Shown here one piece after another: positions 1 through 12,500 of a DNA stretch of 60,000 bases. The notes below the pieces were generated by a model. It did no database searches. It was not told where the DNA came from and was given only the letters and a program-made list of their open reading frames with translations. How positions within the stretch are numbered: the first letter of the stretch is position 1; every line of letters begins with the position of its first letter. A program made the translations under genes and the position numbers. This DNA is from Owenia fusiformis (taxonomy: Eukaryota > Annelida > Polychaeta > Sabellida > Oweniidae): positions 28,661,248 to 28,721,247 of the forward strand of contig CAIIXF020000003.1 of the NCBI GenBank assembly GCA_903813345.2, in the 5' to 3' direction.

Positions 1-2061
1 TCATACAGGAGAACACTCCCAGACACCCGATTGCGTATTTAAAAAAAACACAGTCCACTTTCAAGGTATTGTAATCAATGTAACTCCATGAAGCTCTTAA
101 ATCTACAGAAAATCAGATCACAGGTCTGATTTACTTCAGTCTAATTGGTATTTTAACTGCATATTGGATTAAAGAAATCAAACAGAATTTAGACAGCTCG
201 AGTGCTAAGCTTATAGAAAGAGCATTCTCCCGTTAGTAAGGTGATATTAGTACATGAGCCGTCTGGGCTACAAGGCTGTACTTCACCGATTGTATGCTAT
301 TATGCAGTAGTCTAGTGAACAGCAGTAGTGAAAGAGGGCTACCACTATGTTAACAGACTTTTCTAACTAGTTCACTGTTTTGTAAAAGGATAAAAAAGAA
401 AGATTGTGAATTTACGGATAATTTCCCTAAAAAAGGAGTCATAATAGGTGCGAACAGGGGACAGGGACCAGTATACAGGGGTCAGGCGGACCCCATTGCT
501 TGTGAATGGATGGAAATGCTATCCTTGCTAAAACGCTGCATTAGTCAACAGCAAGAAAAACCTACAGTAAGTCTAAATCACTTTTGCTTACATCGTTCTG
601 GTTATATATATACGGTATATATATTTGGGCCGAGAGCTTATTTTATCGTACTATCTATTGTGTTATCTAGGAGTTCAAAACGACTGATATCAAAGTGTAC
701 TATTGTTGATTGTATGATTTTGTGATAGTTAACCCTTTTAAGTCTCTTTAACATTTTTATATCTGCAGTCTGTTATCTTGGATGTTCCGAATTTTGCCCC
801 AACATAGATGTATGACAATTTACAAAATTTTGCAGTCTATGATACATATATATCTTTGTTTCGCTTTTGTTTTGTGGTCTTTGATTTTTCTTTAAAAGGA
901 AAGGCAATAGGGCCTATGTGTTAATACAGGTCCCTTCAAATACAAGTGAAGTTGCCTTATGTTCCAGTATGAAGTAATTCTGCTTACATCCTTGTCTAGT
1001 TTCAATTTTAATTGTTTCTCAGAAGTATTTTAAAATTGCTATGTAGGAGTGTTTAATAATGTCAGACATGTGCTAGCAGTTAACATAAATACAAGGTGAC
1101 CCAGGCAGAATAATATAAAAAGATTGCACAAGAGAATGTTTCATATGTGATCATAAACATGTTCTAAACTGAACAATAGAAACCTGAATGTCATATATCT
1201 GGTTTTAATTATACTCCAGATCACAGACAATTGGCATGATGTACAATGGCACTTTTGACCTGAACACATAAAGTAATTTTATTTGATTTCACATTTGTTG
1301 GTTAGGAAATAGATCTATGAACATTTGAATAATGCCCCATAAAATATAGTCTAATGTTAACATCTATAACTGAATAAAAGGTTTTATGCAGATTGTTCAA
1401 AAGTTTAGACTCATAAATTGTAAATTTATAGACCTGCCTTTTGAGATAATTACACCAGTATATAAAATCATTATTACAGTAACATCATCAATAATCCTTA
1501 AAAATGAAACTTTAGATGTTCAAAAAGACGCTGTTTTTTTTAAAAATTCAAATATTTTGGCTTGGATTTATTTTTTGTCTCATTATTAATATCCAGTATA
1601 TAAGGCTCCATTTGAAATTTTGTTAAGGTACTGGTCTACTGATAAATAAAAGTTACATTTAAGGAAAAGTAGTTTTAGTCTGAATCGGAACATCCTTGCT
1701 GCAAGGGCATTTTACAAGTATGTATGAATTTAAGCATAAATGAAGTCCTTGGAAGAAGGATGGAATCGGAAATCCAGTTGAAAATCCGGTTGAAAATCCA
1801 GTATATACCAGACATTCAAGATCTTCTAAGGTGGCTATGACCCTGACTATCAAATAAAATAAGATAATCAAATATGAATTAAAAGTGACACATTAAATCC
1901 ACACTTTTTTAATTTGATGATGTCATATTATGAATCAGAGTCTCGTATATTATGTCAAAGGGAGGGATTCCCTCACTGTTCAACTTTCATTCAACAATTT
2001 GAACTCAAGAAATAGAACTCTATTATTTACCAAAACTGGGTTACATATTTTGATTTTCAAA
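1..2061. other. No gene seen
   Basis: AT-rich DNA with short chance open frames only. The single local oddity is a short direct repeat GTTGAAAATCC near 1775-1800. Confidence 0.6.
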
Positions 2062-2070
2062 CCTTACCTG

Positions 2071-2150
2071 TACCCTGCGTGCAGAGTCTAGTTAAACTAC
2101 GAAGACGAAGCTCTCTTTTAAGAAGTGAAGTCAAACGAATGCAAAGGGTA
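2071..2150 (-). mobile_element. TACCCT-family miniature element, copy 1
   Basis: An 80 bp element with termini TACCCT and AGGGTA, flanked by a perfect 9-bp target duplication CCTTACCTG (2062-2070 and 2151-2159). It is an inverted near-copy of the element at 2253-2333, so the pair forms a potential hairpin. It appears inserted into the end of an older relative. Confidence 0.8.
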
Positions 2151-2153
2151 CCT

Positions 2154-2223
2154 TACCTGCTGAGTCTAGTAAAGTTATATATGAAGACTAAGCTCAAAGA
2201 AGCGAAGACAAATGCAGAGGGTA
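2154..2223 (-). mobile_element. TACCCT-family miniature element, older divergent copy
   Basis: A degenerate relative between the two young copies. It shares the GAGTCTAGT, GAAGAC and GCAGAGGGTA blocks and has a longer terminal inverted repeat, AAACCTTACC with GGTAAGGTTT, when the neighbouring insertion is removed. Confidence 0.6.
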
Positions 2224-2252
2224 AGGTTTCCATTGTTGCCTTTGTCAAATCA

Positions 2253-2333
2253 TACCCTTTGCATTCGTTTGACTTCACTTCTTAAAAGAGAGCTTCGTCT
2301 TCAGTAGTTTAACTAGACTCTGCACGCAGGGTA
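2253..2333 (+). mobile_element. TACCCT-family miniature element, copy 2
   Basis: An 81 bp element, TACCCTTTGCATTCG to GCACGCAGGGTA, with a perfect 9-bp target duplication GTCAAATCA (2244-2252 and 2334-2342). It is in opposite orientation to the 2071-2150 copy. Confidence 0.82.
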
Positions 2334-2342
2334 GTCAAATCA

Positions 2343-3650
2343 TGCCTTTGAAAGTATATCTCAATGTGATATCAATGTTACTTTATAACAAGATGATGTT
2401 AATAAAAAAAAAATATATTCCCTTTAGGACCACGGGGACCATGAGTCATTGCTTTTGAAGCCTCAAAGTTTTTGGACAAGTACTATAAAGCTGCTTCACC
2501 ATTATTTATTGGTCTTTATTTACTAAGTCAGTCTGACATAGAAATGTTGACTTATTTTAAGTAAAAGTAGCTTGAAACATATTTATGAAATGATTTATTA
2601 TCTTCTTATCATAGATTTGAGGACTAGTTTCGCTTTAAGGGAAATCATATTGAGGAAAATTAGATTTAATCAGGTTATAATCTGCACTGTACAACCCCAT
2701 AATAATTCTTTATGTCATTTCATTCATGATTCGTTACAATCAAGTTCTCTTTCAAATTTGAAATTTACCAGAATTCTATTCAATATAAAGTTGATTACAT
2801 TTTATACTATTCCTGATGGTTTGTGTCTATATACCTACTTCTAGACATACATTGCTGTAAAAACTGATCTATGTTATGTACAGAAATCTATAAACCCTGA
2901 GATGGAGCCTTAATAAAAATATAGTTTTATTGTCTTAGCGGCCTTAGGGGTCATTTGGTTTAGTAAATTCAGACGTTTAATGGTAAGATACTTCTTTGCC
3001 AAATATCTTTCAAAGTTGGCTCAGAGTTGCCATTTGTTGGCATCAAATGAAAGGGAATGAAGGTCACTCAGTAACTGCATTTATTTCTGGTTCATATAAG
3101 AATGTCTTCTTTAGGTAGAACACAATATTGTGTCTCTCTTTGCTCTCGAACATGTATGCTCTTTGATTTGGTATAAGTACTAGAGTTTGGAATGGGGGAC
3201 ATATAGACTAAATTTGAATTCAAATGTTTGCCATGTTAAACTTTTATATTTTTTATATGAGCCAGCCCTGATCAAAAGTAGTGGACCAGTAGATCACCAT
3301 TACACAAGCCAAGCATTTTGTCAAGTTTTATCTTTGTGTCTTTAATAGTTTACATTAAGATTTGTTAGCAATTCTGGCTCATTTTGTACATACAATGTGG
3401 CTATAAAAAAATAAGCATGTAGACCAGTCTTATTCATCACCATCCATGAGATAATGTGCAATCATAATTGATGTATATTTAGAATCTGTCTAGCTGCCAT
3501 TGCAATCATGAATGTCATAAAAAACAATCTAATTATTCAACCAAAAATGAGTAATTACTTAATATAATGATGTCTGATATGAAAGTGCTCAGGTCAACTT
3601 GACGATATGTCAGACTCACATGACACGTGACACGTCAAGCAAACTGACAC
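2343..3650. other. No gene seen
   Basis: AT-rich. The 90-codon frame at 2572-2844 has no recognisable protein features. Confidence 0.55.
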
Positions 3651-3651
3651 A

Positions 3652-3870
3652 TCAAATATATTTCACACTGCAAACTAACACATATTTTTTCACATTACGG
3701 ATCCACAAATTAAATATATTTCACACTGCAAACTGACATGTCTAATACATTTCATACTACAAACTGACATGTCTAAAATATTTCACACTGCAAACTGACA
3801 TGTCTAAAATATTTCACACTATGGATGGACACTTCAAATATATTTCACACTGCAGACTGACACATCAAAC
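3652..3870 (+). repeat. 31-bp degenerate tandem repeat, about seven copies
   Basis: ATATTTCACACTGCAAACTG with ACATGTCTAAA; spacing is about 31 bp with small indels. Confidence 0.8.
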
Positions 3871-3956
3871 ATAACAATTCTTAATTTTTAAATGCAAATA
3901 CGGTTGAAAATGATGATTTGATAGTCTCCTATCAAACAAAAAGTTACAGTGTATAC

Positions 3957-4018
3957 ATATTAGATCTTTATACATTTTTTCATCGGCATATTAGATCTTT
4001 ATACATTTGTTCATCGGC
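3957..4018 (+). repeat. 31-bp tandem repeat, left half of a split array
   Basis: Two units of TAGATCTTTATACATTTNTT followed by CATCGGCATAT. Two more units lie at 4499-4558 on the other side of the inserted 469 bp element. Confidence 0.75.
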
Positions 4019-4024
4019 ATATAA

Positions 4025-4493
4025 CATAGATACTAGAATTCCGTAATTCCGCGGCGTGGACGGAATTTGACAAAACTTCAATTTTTTGCAGAATCCCTGA
4101 TTTTCATGAAAATCCCGCGGAATTACCAGAATTTCCAGAAATTACATATTTTACGATCTCCTACCTTTTGCGGGGTATTTGAAGAGTGTCTGTTTATGTC
4201 CAACAATCAATCATTATTGGGTACAAGTATGATTTCACCGTGAAATTCAACATTCTATCACGTTTAAATTCGCTAAAGCGAGTTCGCTAATGACGTGCAG
4301 TTCTTACCTAGAAAGAAGCTAACTTCCGTTTCCGTTTTACGTCAATTTTCATCGTTTTAAAAGATTGCAGAATTTGGACTTTTTTTGAAAATTTGTGCAG
4401 AATTTCGATTTTCTCCTTGCAGAATTTGCTTTTTTTCTTGCAGAATTTTTTGCAGAATTTTGATTTTTTTCATGCAGAAAACTAGTATCTGTG
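4025..4493. mobile_element. Element with CAYAGATACTAG inverted termini inserted in a 31-bp repeat
   Basis: Termini CATAGATACTAG (4025) and CTAGTATCTGTG (ending 4493), flanked by a perfect 6-bp duplication ATATAA (4019-4024 and 4494-4499). The interior contains repeated GCAGAATTT blocks and GGAATTCCG-type palindromes. The flanks on both sides are copies of the same 31-bp repeat (TAGATCTTTATACATTTGTT core), so the insertion split a tandem array. No coding capacity is seen. Confidence 0.7.
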
Positions 4494-4498
4494 ATATA

Positions 4499-4558
4499 AG
4501 ATCTTTATACATTTGTTCATCGGCATATTAGATCTTTATATATTTGTTCATTGGCTTG
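4499..4558 (+). repeat. 31-bp tandem repeat, right half of a split array
   Basis: Two units matching the 3957-4018 array, displaced by the element at 4025-4493. Confidence 0.72.
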
Positions 4559-5175
4559 TTGCAGTATAACGTCTGTGCCATGTTTATGGTTCATATACTT
4601 GTTGAATTATTGCACATATTATGACTAGGCTTTGGGATATCTGTACCTTCATCATCAACATTTCGTTTTTATAACCACAATGTGTGTTAGTTCTGTAGCA
4701 CGTAACCCATAACAGCTGAATTAATTTTACGATTTAGTCCATTTAGTGCATATACAGTACCACAAGTTCATTCACTTATGCATTTTATTGACTTACCACA
4801 TTAGAAGATGCATATAGGATGTATAATATAAAACAATAGATGCAATCTTTTCATTTATTCATTTAACTGTGTTTTTTTTGTCGCATTAACAGACAATAGG
4901 ACAATACGAATTATTTCAAATACTATCTAAATGGTTAGCATCTAAGCTTCTATAGTACATGCAAATACTCCTATCTTATGACAGTACCAAAATAGTAGAT
5001 AATCATTCTCAAGTTCATATATTAAGTAGGCCAGACACTGATAGCATACTAGGGCCAAATCACATTGATACACGTGTTATCTCATAGAAGAAGTCTGCAC
5101 TTTATTGATTCATTTTTTGAGATCATTAAGATCGTAATTAGCATCAAAATTTTATAAAACAATTTGTTAATAGAG

Positions 5176-5300
5176 CCTAGCCTAGTTGCCTAGTCTCTGC
5201 CCACCCCTCTCCCTGTTTTTTGACCTACTAGCTTGTGTGTGAGAAGGTGTATAGTCAAGAAGTGGGAAAGGGGGGGGGCACAAGGGCTTGCCTTATATGC
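5176..5300. mobile_element. TAGTCTTG-family foldback element
   Basis: Arms CTAGTCTCTGCCCACCCCTC and GGGGGGGGGCACAAGGGCTT are roughly inverted. The same CAAGCCCTTGTG and C-rich arm structure recurs at 44.1, 44.2, 45.2 and 46.7 kb. Confidence 0.45.
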
Positions 5301-6333
5301 ATTTATTCGTGTTTACTTTTTGACTATTTGCTGCCTGGTCAAACATTGTACCATTCACATGAGTTCTAATTTTCTACTTGAAGTAAGATAAAACAGTGCT
5401 TATATGTTATAAAACACAGTCATAGTTCATTTCCTTTGTTTATGAAAACTTGTATTTCAGACAAAAATTGATATAAAACAATTTTGGAACGAAGAATCTG
5501 TAATTGTATGAGTTTGGAAGTATATGTTAGCCATGTTATTGGTAATTTGGAGTTAAGCTATTAAAAATGTACTGAATTTTTAATGTCTCTGTAGGGCAGT
5601 GTACTTATTAACCTAAATGTCTGCTGGTTTCAATAACCTTGTCTAGTAACTTATTTACAGGTACATGTACGTAGTTTGACAAACCTGACGCAACATATCG
5701 GTCAGTATTTCATAAAACCTAGACCACAGGTATTTTAATGACATCGTTAATTTATCTATTTATAATGTAGGATGAGAAAAACACTTAACATATGACCTGT
5801 TAAAAATTATGTATTTGAAGTATCATTTTGAACAACTGGTAAACGTGCATTTTTTTAACCGAGATACTCGTTCTATCTATGAAATGAAATCTGTTTTGGA
5901 TGGCACCCAAAGGGTCTTCAATTTGATTTTTTCATTATTTTAATACATATTGAAACATTGGTCTTGTAGAAGTTAAACAGATTGAGTCCATGGCTAGACA
6001 TATAAGATAGAACCCCTCAGGTTAATCGCATCCAGGTCCTATTTGAGGGACTGTTAATATTTGCATGAAGTTGTTCCTCCTCCTAATTCAATTTTGAAAT
6101 CAGTCAATATTTACATGGATTTCAATTACTATTGTTAAGTAAAGTAGAATGGAGAATTGTGACATGTTATGTATAGGTATGTCTACAATAGGACACTCAA
6201 ATAGCTGAAGAGTTAATCTTAACCTTCACAGTTAGAGCACCAATAAATACAATCTAGTGGCTCTTATAGTTTTCAAATATGAAATAGCATTAAAGAGAAT
6301 TTGAACCGGGAACATATACTACTCCACCATATT

Positions 6334-6527
6334 TAATGATCTCCACACGATTTTTCTTCAAATGGGTGCAAATTTTTCATTTCATCAATGAAATCAATTC
6401 AGACCAAAATTGGTCTAAATATACCTATTTTTCATGATTTTTCTCAATTTCAAGTGGGTGCAAATAGATTCTCAGATGGGTGCACGCCTGTTGTTAAAAT
6501 CTCAGGTACGTGCTGAGGACATCAGTG
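6334..6527 (-). mobile_element. CAGTGATCTCC-family miniature element, copy 1
   Basis: A ~194 bp element with GGGTGCAAAT-rich interior and a perfect 5-bp target duplication ATATT (6329-6333 and 6528-6532). The left terminus is diverged (TAATGATCTCC); the right ends CAGTG. Confidence 0.72.
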
Positions 6528-8454
6528 ATATTTCAAAATTGCCAGATTCAATAGAGACTTCTTGTGAATTAAAAATGAATAGAGTAACATTTTAGGGAGC
6601 TGATGATCTGCTATGTTGGCTCTAAATCTGTATGTACTACCCTGATAACCAAAGCCTATCAATGTATAGGCTCTAAGTATGACAAATACCAGTGTAGATT
6701 TGCCAGTGTCTTAATAGCCCCAAAAGTAGCTGTATTGGCTTCTACTGGCAGATTGAATATGAAACAAACACTAGTTACTTATGAAGGCATGAAATTCTGG
6801 ATTTTGATCAACTTTTTCTTTCTGGTTATGGCTAGGATTATCTCTCATTGAAAGAGTATAGATGATGCTCTCTATTAAACAAGCATAAACTTTTGAAAGG
6901 GTGATTATGTAAAAAAAATATATAAATAGGAAGGTAAAGGTCAGTGACTAGTGACTGATTTGAATTTTTCTGACATTCCTTTTGTTAAGTGTGATAAGAT
7001 TAGTTGCTATTAATAAAATCAATGTGTTTGTTTATCCTTAATATTTTCAATGTGCTATAAATAAATAGGTATCGAACTTTGTAGACCTTGACATAATGTC
7101 ATAAAGGATGTGTTATATTTTAGATTTGATGAAATCTGTTTACAGTAACTTGGGTTGTTACATATGGAGTATATGTCTGTAACGTTGATTTTAAAATTTG
7201 AATATATTTCTCATATCAAATGTTGGATATAGACAAATAGATTAGCCTTACCACTGTTATTTTTGCCGGAGGGCTATGATTTTTGGCATAAATCTATTAT
7301 TGTAACTTTTAGCCTATTGTGACTTACACCTCTTTGCCTGTACTATAAAGTTCTTGGTGAACCATCATGCCATTTATGCATTTTTTGGAAACTTAAGTGA
7401 CAACAATGGAACATCATGAAGACAGCAGATAATTAGCCTCAGTGTTAAAGAACTGAATAAATGTGGGGTTCTATCTAAAGTTCTGCATTAAAACATGAGT
7501 AAAATTCGTTGTGGTTACAAGAAATATTTATATATGGGTAGCTTATGATAATCTATTGAATGGGACTTTCCTAACAGTCTAGGCACTCATGCCCGATAAT
7601 TCTAACCTATTGATCCAATTTCAAGGTTTTTGTATTAATTATTGAATAATTTGTCTGATCCCTTATTTCCCTGCAAGGTGTTATATGTTCATACCTGAGG
7701 TGTTAATACAGTCGAGTGTCAATAAACCCTCACCCCTATATTCTCTATACCCCCATCTTCTGGGTAATATAGTATCAGACAGAATTGTATATGAATGTTC
7801 GTTATATATAATCTATGTACAGTACTCATGCACCTGAAAGGATCCTTACGTACATGTATTTGAATTAGGAAATTCGTCTGGAAAGTTTATTGACATTTTC
7901 GTCAATATAGTAAAGCTCATTGACATTTTATTCAATGTAGGAAACTCATTGTTAAAGCCAATACATGTACTATGGATGTCTTCTATGTTAAAGCTACAAC
8001 ATTATTCAAAATTAGTAACACAATAATTCTTCATGGTTACGTGTAAGATTTGAAAAAAAATCAATTGAATATTTTTACCTCAATTGAGACTTTCAACAGT
8101 TGTTATGAATTATATATTATTTGCTTTATACAAAAGGGCCATTGATTGCTAGTATCTTTTCCAATAGTTTAATTTCTTAATTTCGAAGCTTTTTCTACTT
8201 TTATCTTATATCAGATATCAGATGATACCCTTTTTTCTTATTCCAATCGTTTTATTTGACTTCTTTAAAGAGAGTGTAATCAATGTTTTACCACTGTTCC
8301 TCAGGGTATTTAGATGGGTAAATCATCAGTCACATTTGTGGGGGTAGCTTCACAAAGTTGATGTAAAACTTCTACATCGTAGTGCTTATCTCTATATTTT
8401 ATGGTGTATATTTCTCTCGATTTTTGGAAGGTTGCTCTAGATCGAATGTGACTG

Positions 8455-8539
8455 TACCCTTTGCATTTGTTCGACTTCACTTCTTAAAAGAGAGCTTCGT
8501 CTTCATAGTTTATAACTAGACTCTGCAGGGTGCAGGGTA
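8455..8539 (+). mobile_element. TACCCT-family miniature element, copy 3
   Basis: An 85 bp copy with the same interior (CTTAAAAGAGAGCTTCGTC) and termini, and a perfect 9-bp target duplication ATGTGACTG (8446-8454 and 8540-8548). Confidence 0.82.
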
Positions 8540-8642
8540 ATGTGACTGACTCATTCTGGTCAAATAACATGGCAGACAAACAAAAATGTATACAGTGTAT
8601 AATGTAATCCTGTAAATAGAACAACATCTTAAATGCTAGACT

Positions 8643-8832
8643 GATGCTAACCTAGTTATTTGCTATTTTTTAAGGAATTACCATCAGTCAATCAGCATGA
8701 TAGTAAACTCCATTTGACTCAATGTAATATATATACTGTTATGCTAACCCAGTTATTTGCTATGTTTAAGGAATTACCATCACTCAATCAGCAAGATACT
8801 AAACTCCATTTGACTTGTGTAATACATATACC
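8643..8832 (+). repeat. 97-bp direct duplication
   Basis: ATGCTAACCTAGTTATTTGC to CTCCATTTGACT recurs with a shift of about 97 bp. Confidence 0.85.
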
Positions 8833-8975
8833 ATGCCCATACATAGATACCCTTTGCAAAGTGTGTTGTGAGTACTCATAGTCATTTAAACATCATCGAG
8901 ACTCTACTTTCTAAGATAAAGCTGAGCTGTCCAATCATAATTGCAAGCACTGCCTATTTCACATTCACAAGTAGC

Positions 8976-9480
8976 TACCGTATTATCGCCTATTGGCGCA
9001 CACTCCCCTATAAGCGCACATGCGACTTTGGAAACATGACAAACATTTGTGATCAGAGCAAAAGAGTAGGAAAACTTACAGAATAACGATTTTTTAACTC
9101 ACCAAATTTCATTTCCGGGTAGGAAAATCCAACTTTCGGTCTGCGCAAACTTTTATGCGCGGTAGTTATTATGACGATAAAATAAAAGTCAAAACTTTTA
9201 CCTGAAAAATATCGCAATATTTCTTTATTTTACCAATAGTTGGTCCTTTAAAAACGTAATATTATGGTAAATAAACGACACAAGACATGATTTGGCGTGA
9301 AAAACAGTAAGTAAGATAATATTCATTTCAAACCAGGCTTCGAATTCTGATTTTCATATATTATCGCCCAATCAAAATGATAACTTATATGTGCGCTTAT
9401 TGGGACTTTATTGGATTGATTTCTCTCCAATTCCATGGTATTTCACCTCAATTTCACAAGCGCACTGTGCATATTTAGAT
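8976..9480. mobile_element. Probable non-autonomous DNA element with GCGCAC/TATCGCC ends
   Basis: It begins TACCGTATTATCGCCTATTG with GCGCACACTCCCCTATAAGC. Near the right end are ATATTATCGCCCAATC, GTGCGCTTATTGGGAC and AGCGCACTGTGC. Repetition of TATCGCC and GCGC blocks at both ends suggests an old element; the exact right border is unclear. Confidence 0.4.
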
Positions 9481-9492
9481 TATGATTCAAAC

Positions 9493-9560
9493 TACCTTTT
9501 GCATTCGTTCAACTAGAGAGCTTTGACTTGGTAGTTTATAACTAGACTCTGTGCATAGGG
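9493..9560 (+). mobile_element. TACCCT-family element, shortened copy
   Basis: TACCTTTTGCATTCGTTCAA, then GAGAGCTTTGACTTGGTAG and AACTAGACTCTGTGCATAGG; a deletion removes the middle. No clear target duplication remains. Confidence 0.6.
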
Positions 9561-12500
9561 TACATTAGGACCATAGTTATTAGAATCTTATCAGCATAAA
9601 ACTATAGATTTAATTACACCCAGAGAGTAGTATTTTACTTTTATCCTATGGATTTCAGGGTATACAAAGGGAAGTATTGGAAGAACTCAAGTACTACTAT
9701 TGAAAGCTTTGGTAGGCATTTCCAGACTAAATATACTTTCAGTTGAGTTGAGCATAATACAGAATGTATAATTGCTGCTTTTTGGTTATTGCAAATTACT
9801 TGGTAACATCTATAGCAGTATGCTGATTGTTGAATAAACTGGATATTTAACAACAATATAGAGATATTATTACAAATGATTAAATATTAAAATGTAGGTT
9901 TCCTATCCATTTGCTAAAAACATGTTTTTTATTAACATTTTGATCATGTAGCACGTACATTGACATGTGTGTCCATTGTATATGTGTGTAGTGTACTCCG
10001 TTTCCTTTGAGCACAAAAGAATAAGGCTTTGTATATGGCTGTCAGATTTTGCAGCTGGCATTAGGTAACGAAATCAGGAAATCAGAAAATATTTTCTTTT
10101 CATAAATTGAAAGTGGAAGTGCTTTTAAGGCAGCAGTGGAGTGGTTTATTGTATATAGTCCCATAATGGCATCTGCTTCAGGATAAATCTTATGTAATAT
10201 GTCTAGACAGCGGCTCTTTCAATCCTTCCATGGTTACCTGTTTATGACAATTTCCATAAGAAATTAGCCCAGTCTCATCATTTGTAGATATCTGTAGCAC
10301 TAATATATGTTGAGCTATCATATTATGCATTATGGGTGTAGGTCAAGATGTTCTGTTTCAAGCATATAAATTAAAAATGAGAGATTTTTTAATAAGAGAT
10401 TGAATTGTCTTTGAGAAAATACACTCTACTGAAGAAACCTATTGTCCTTTGCTCTGTAATATTATGATCATTTTGAATGATCTGTCTGTCTGTTGTTAGA
10501 TCATAATGACAAGTGTCTCCCTGAGTGTAGATTATTATTGATATGTCCATTGATGAAAGTGAGCCCACTAATTACACCAAGGGGTGCCCTGAGCCTAGTT
10601 AATTAGAGTGAATCAAAGTATTGCACAGTATATCAAGGGGAACCTTTGAATGTTTTGTCATCATAGCTTTGTTTTAAAATCTGAAGTAGAAAATCTTGAG
10701 GTTTCTCCATTTTTTCAAAATAAGTGAATTAAAGTAAGTTGGTCAAATTTTTTGATTGGTACTGAAACAGTATGGCCAAATCATAGTGCCTATGAAAAGT
10801 AATGATTTCATAGTAGTAGGTGGTGGGTGCTATGTTATACTTTGTACTGGCTGGGATGACTAAGAACATCTTCTTATGATATACAGTTTATTGGATGGCA
10901 CCAGGAAAATTCATCAATCACTTGTATTCGTTGGCAACATTTGATGTGTCTGTGCATTCTATATACTATAATACCATGATTCACTCTTATCTGGGGATAA
11001 TTATAATACAAGGCTTCAGATGCCATATTAGTGGTATACAAGTACATTCCTTCAGTCATATGAAAAACCATGATGGATTATCAGACCCGTAGCAAGCATT
11101 TGGCAATTTGGGGTGCTCACTTTTTTCCTTAAATATAATATAGGGGGGTTGGAATTTGACAATTTTGACTAACGATAATTTGAAAAGTGCTCAAAATGGT
11201 GAAACAATTATTAGATAATTTTGGCAGAATCCCTTTGCCTACAGGCCTGTTCATCATGTCAGATATAGTATCAGTACCATTACAGGTTCCTTGAAGGAAG
11301 AGAGTTTTAAAGTTGGGACCTCCCCCCATGGCAAATTCTGGGTATGGGCCTGTCTGGTAAATCTAAATGTGTCAATACCCTTTGTAATAGTCTTACATTA
11401 AGGCCTGATTGTCAGAGTCTGGCACATATGGTAGATGATGCTCTCTTTTAACAAAGCAAATTCTAACTACTGGAAAGAGTAATTTTTCATGATTCTATTA
11501 CAGCTTTCATATTCTTATTATATAGCTGGTGGAAATCCTTACTATATTCCATGTGTGTATGGTCTACCTAGGCTCTTTTCGGGGCAAGTTTTACCTAGTT
11601 AATGTTACCGATATCCTCTGTTGTGAATTGAGCTAAACCGCAAACACATCTTGACCAGAATCTATTAGTTTATTGTCTAGACACAAGTATTAACCACATT
11701 TGAATGAGTTATCACATATCAAGGTCACTGTGCTTATTGACATAGGGGGCCATATCAAATATCAAATTGTCACTCTTTTGAAGTGAATTATATATGAGGA
11801 AGGTAAATGTCTGAAGTATGCATCCAGTGTGTGTTATATCCACCTTGGAAGATGAAGATGTTATAGAACTCTTTGGTGACAATACGTGTACATTCAATGG
11901 GTGATAATATAGGTAGCTCAGTAGACTAAAATTTATTTTTACATAAAGTTAACCATATGACCTGGTCCCTGGCGACTTGTATGTATTAGTCATCTTAACC
12001 TTGGGCTTGGGATCTCATTCAAAATGAAGACTTCTTCATTAGCTGAATGGATTCTTTCATGTGCTACTCATGATTCTCATGATTGTTTGATAGATGTGTT
12101 TTACACACATTTGAAAGATGAAACGTGTCTATTTTTTAACCATATACTCAATAAAAGTCAAAATCAAAATTCAGTCAAAAAATTTCTTCACATCAAGATG
12201 GTTAAAGAGTTAACATTGGAAAGTATTCATATGTTATGTGTTATGTATGTTAAAGCAAAGCCTGAATTTTTAAGATCCAAACTCATATTATAGCTAAAAA
12301 TACAGACTGTATTACTTATACACTAAAATGGAAGGTCATTATGAGATGAACTGATTGAAATGGTAATATCACACTGTCTTGTCCCTTCAGGGAAGTTTCA
12401 GTCATCATGTCATTATCACTTGTATTATTTATAACAAAGAACCCCCTTAAGATGTCTTTAAAAATAGCTTAACGTCAACTTGATAAATTCAACTTGGCGA

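Larger units (their letters stand above)
4560..8440. other. No gene seen; two small elements
   Basis: Apart from the elements at 5176-5300 and 6334-6527 and a TACCCT-related core near 6856, this stretch is AT-rich without exon-like content. A short duplication of CATTGACATTTT lies at about 7880-7950. Confidence 0.55.
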
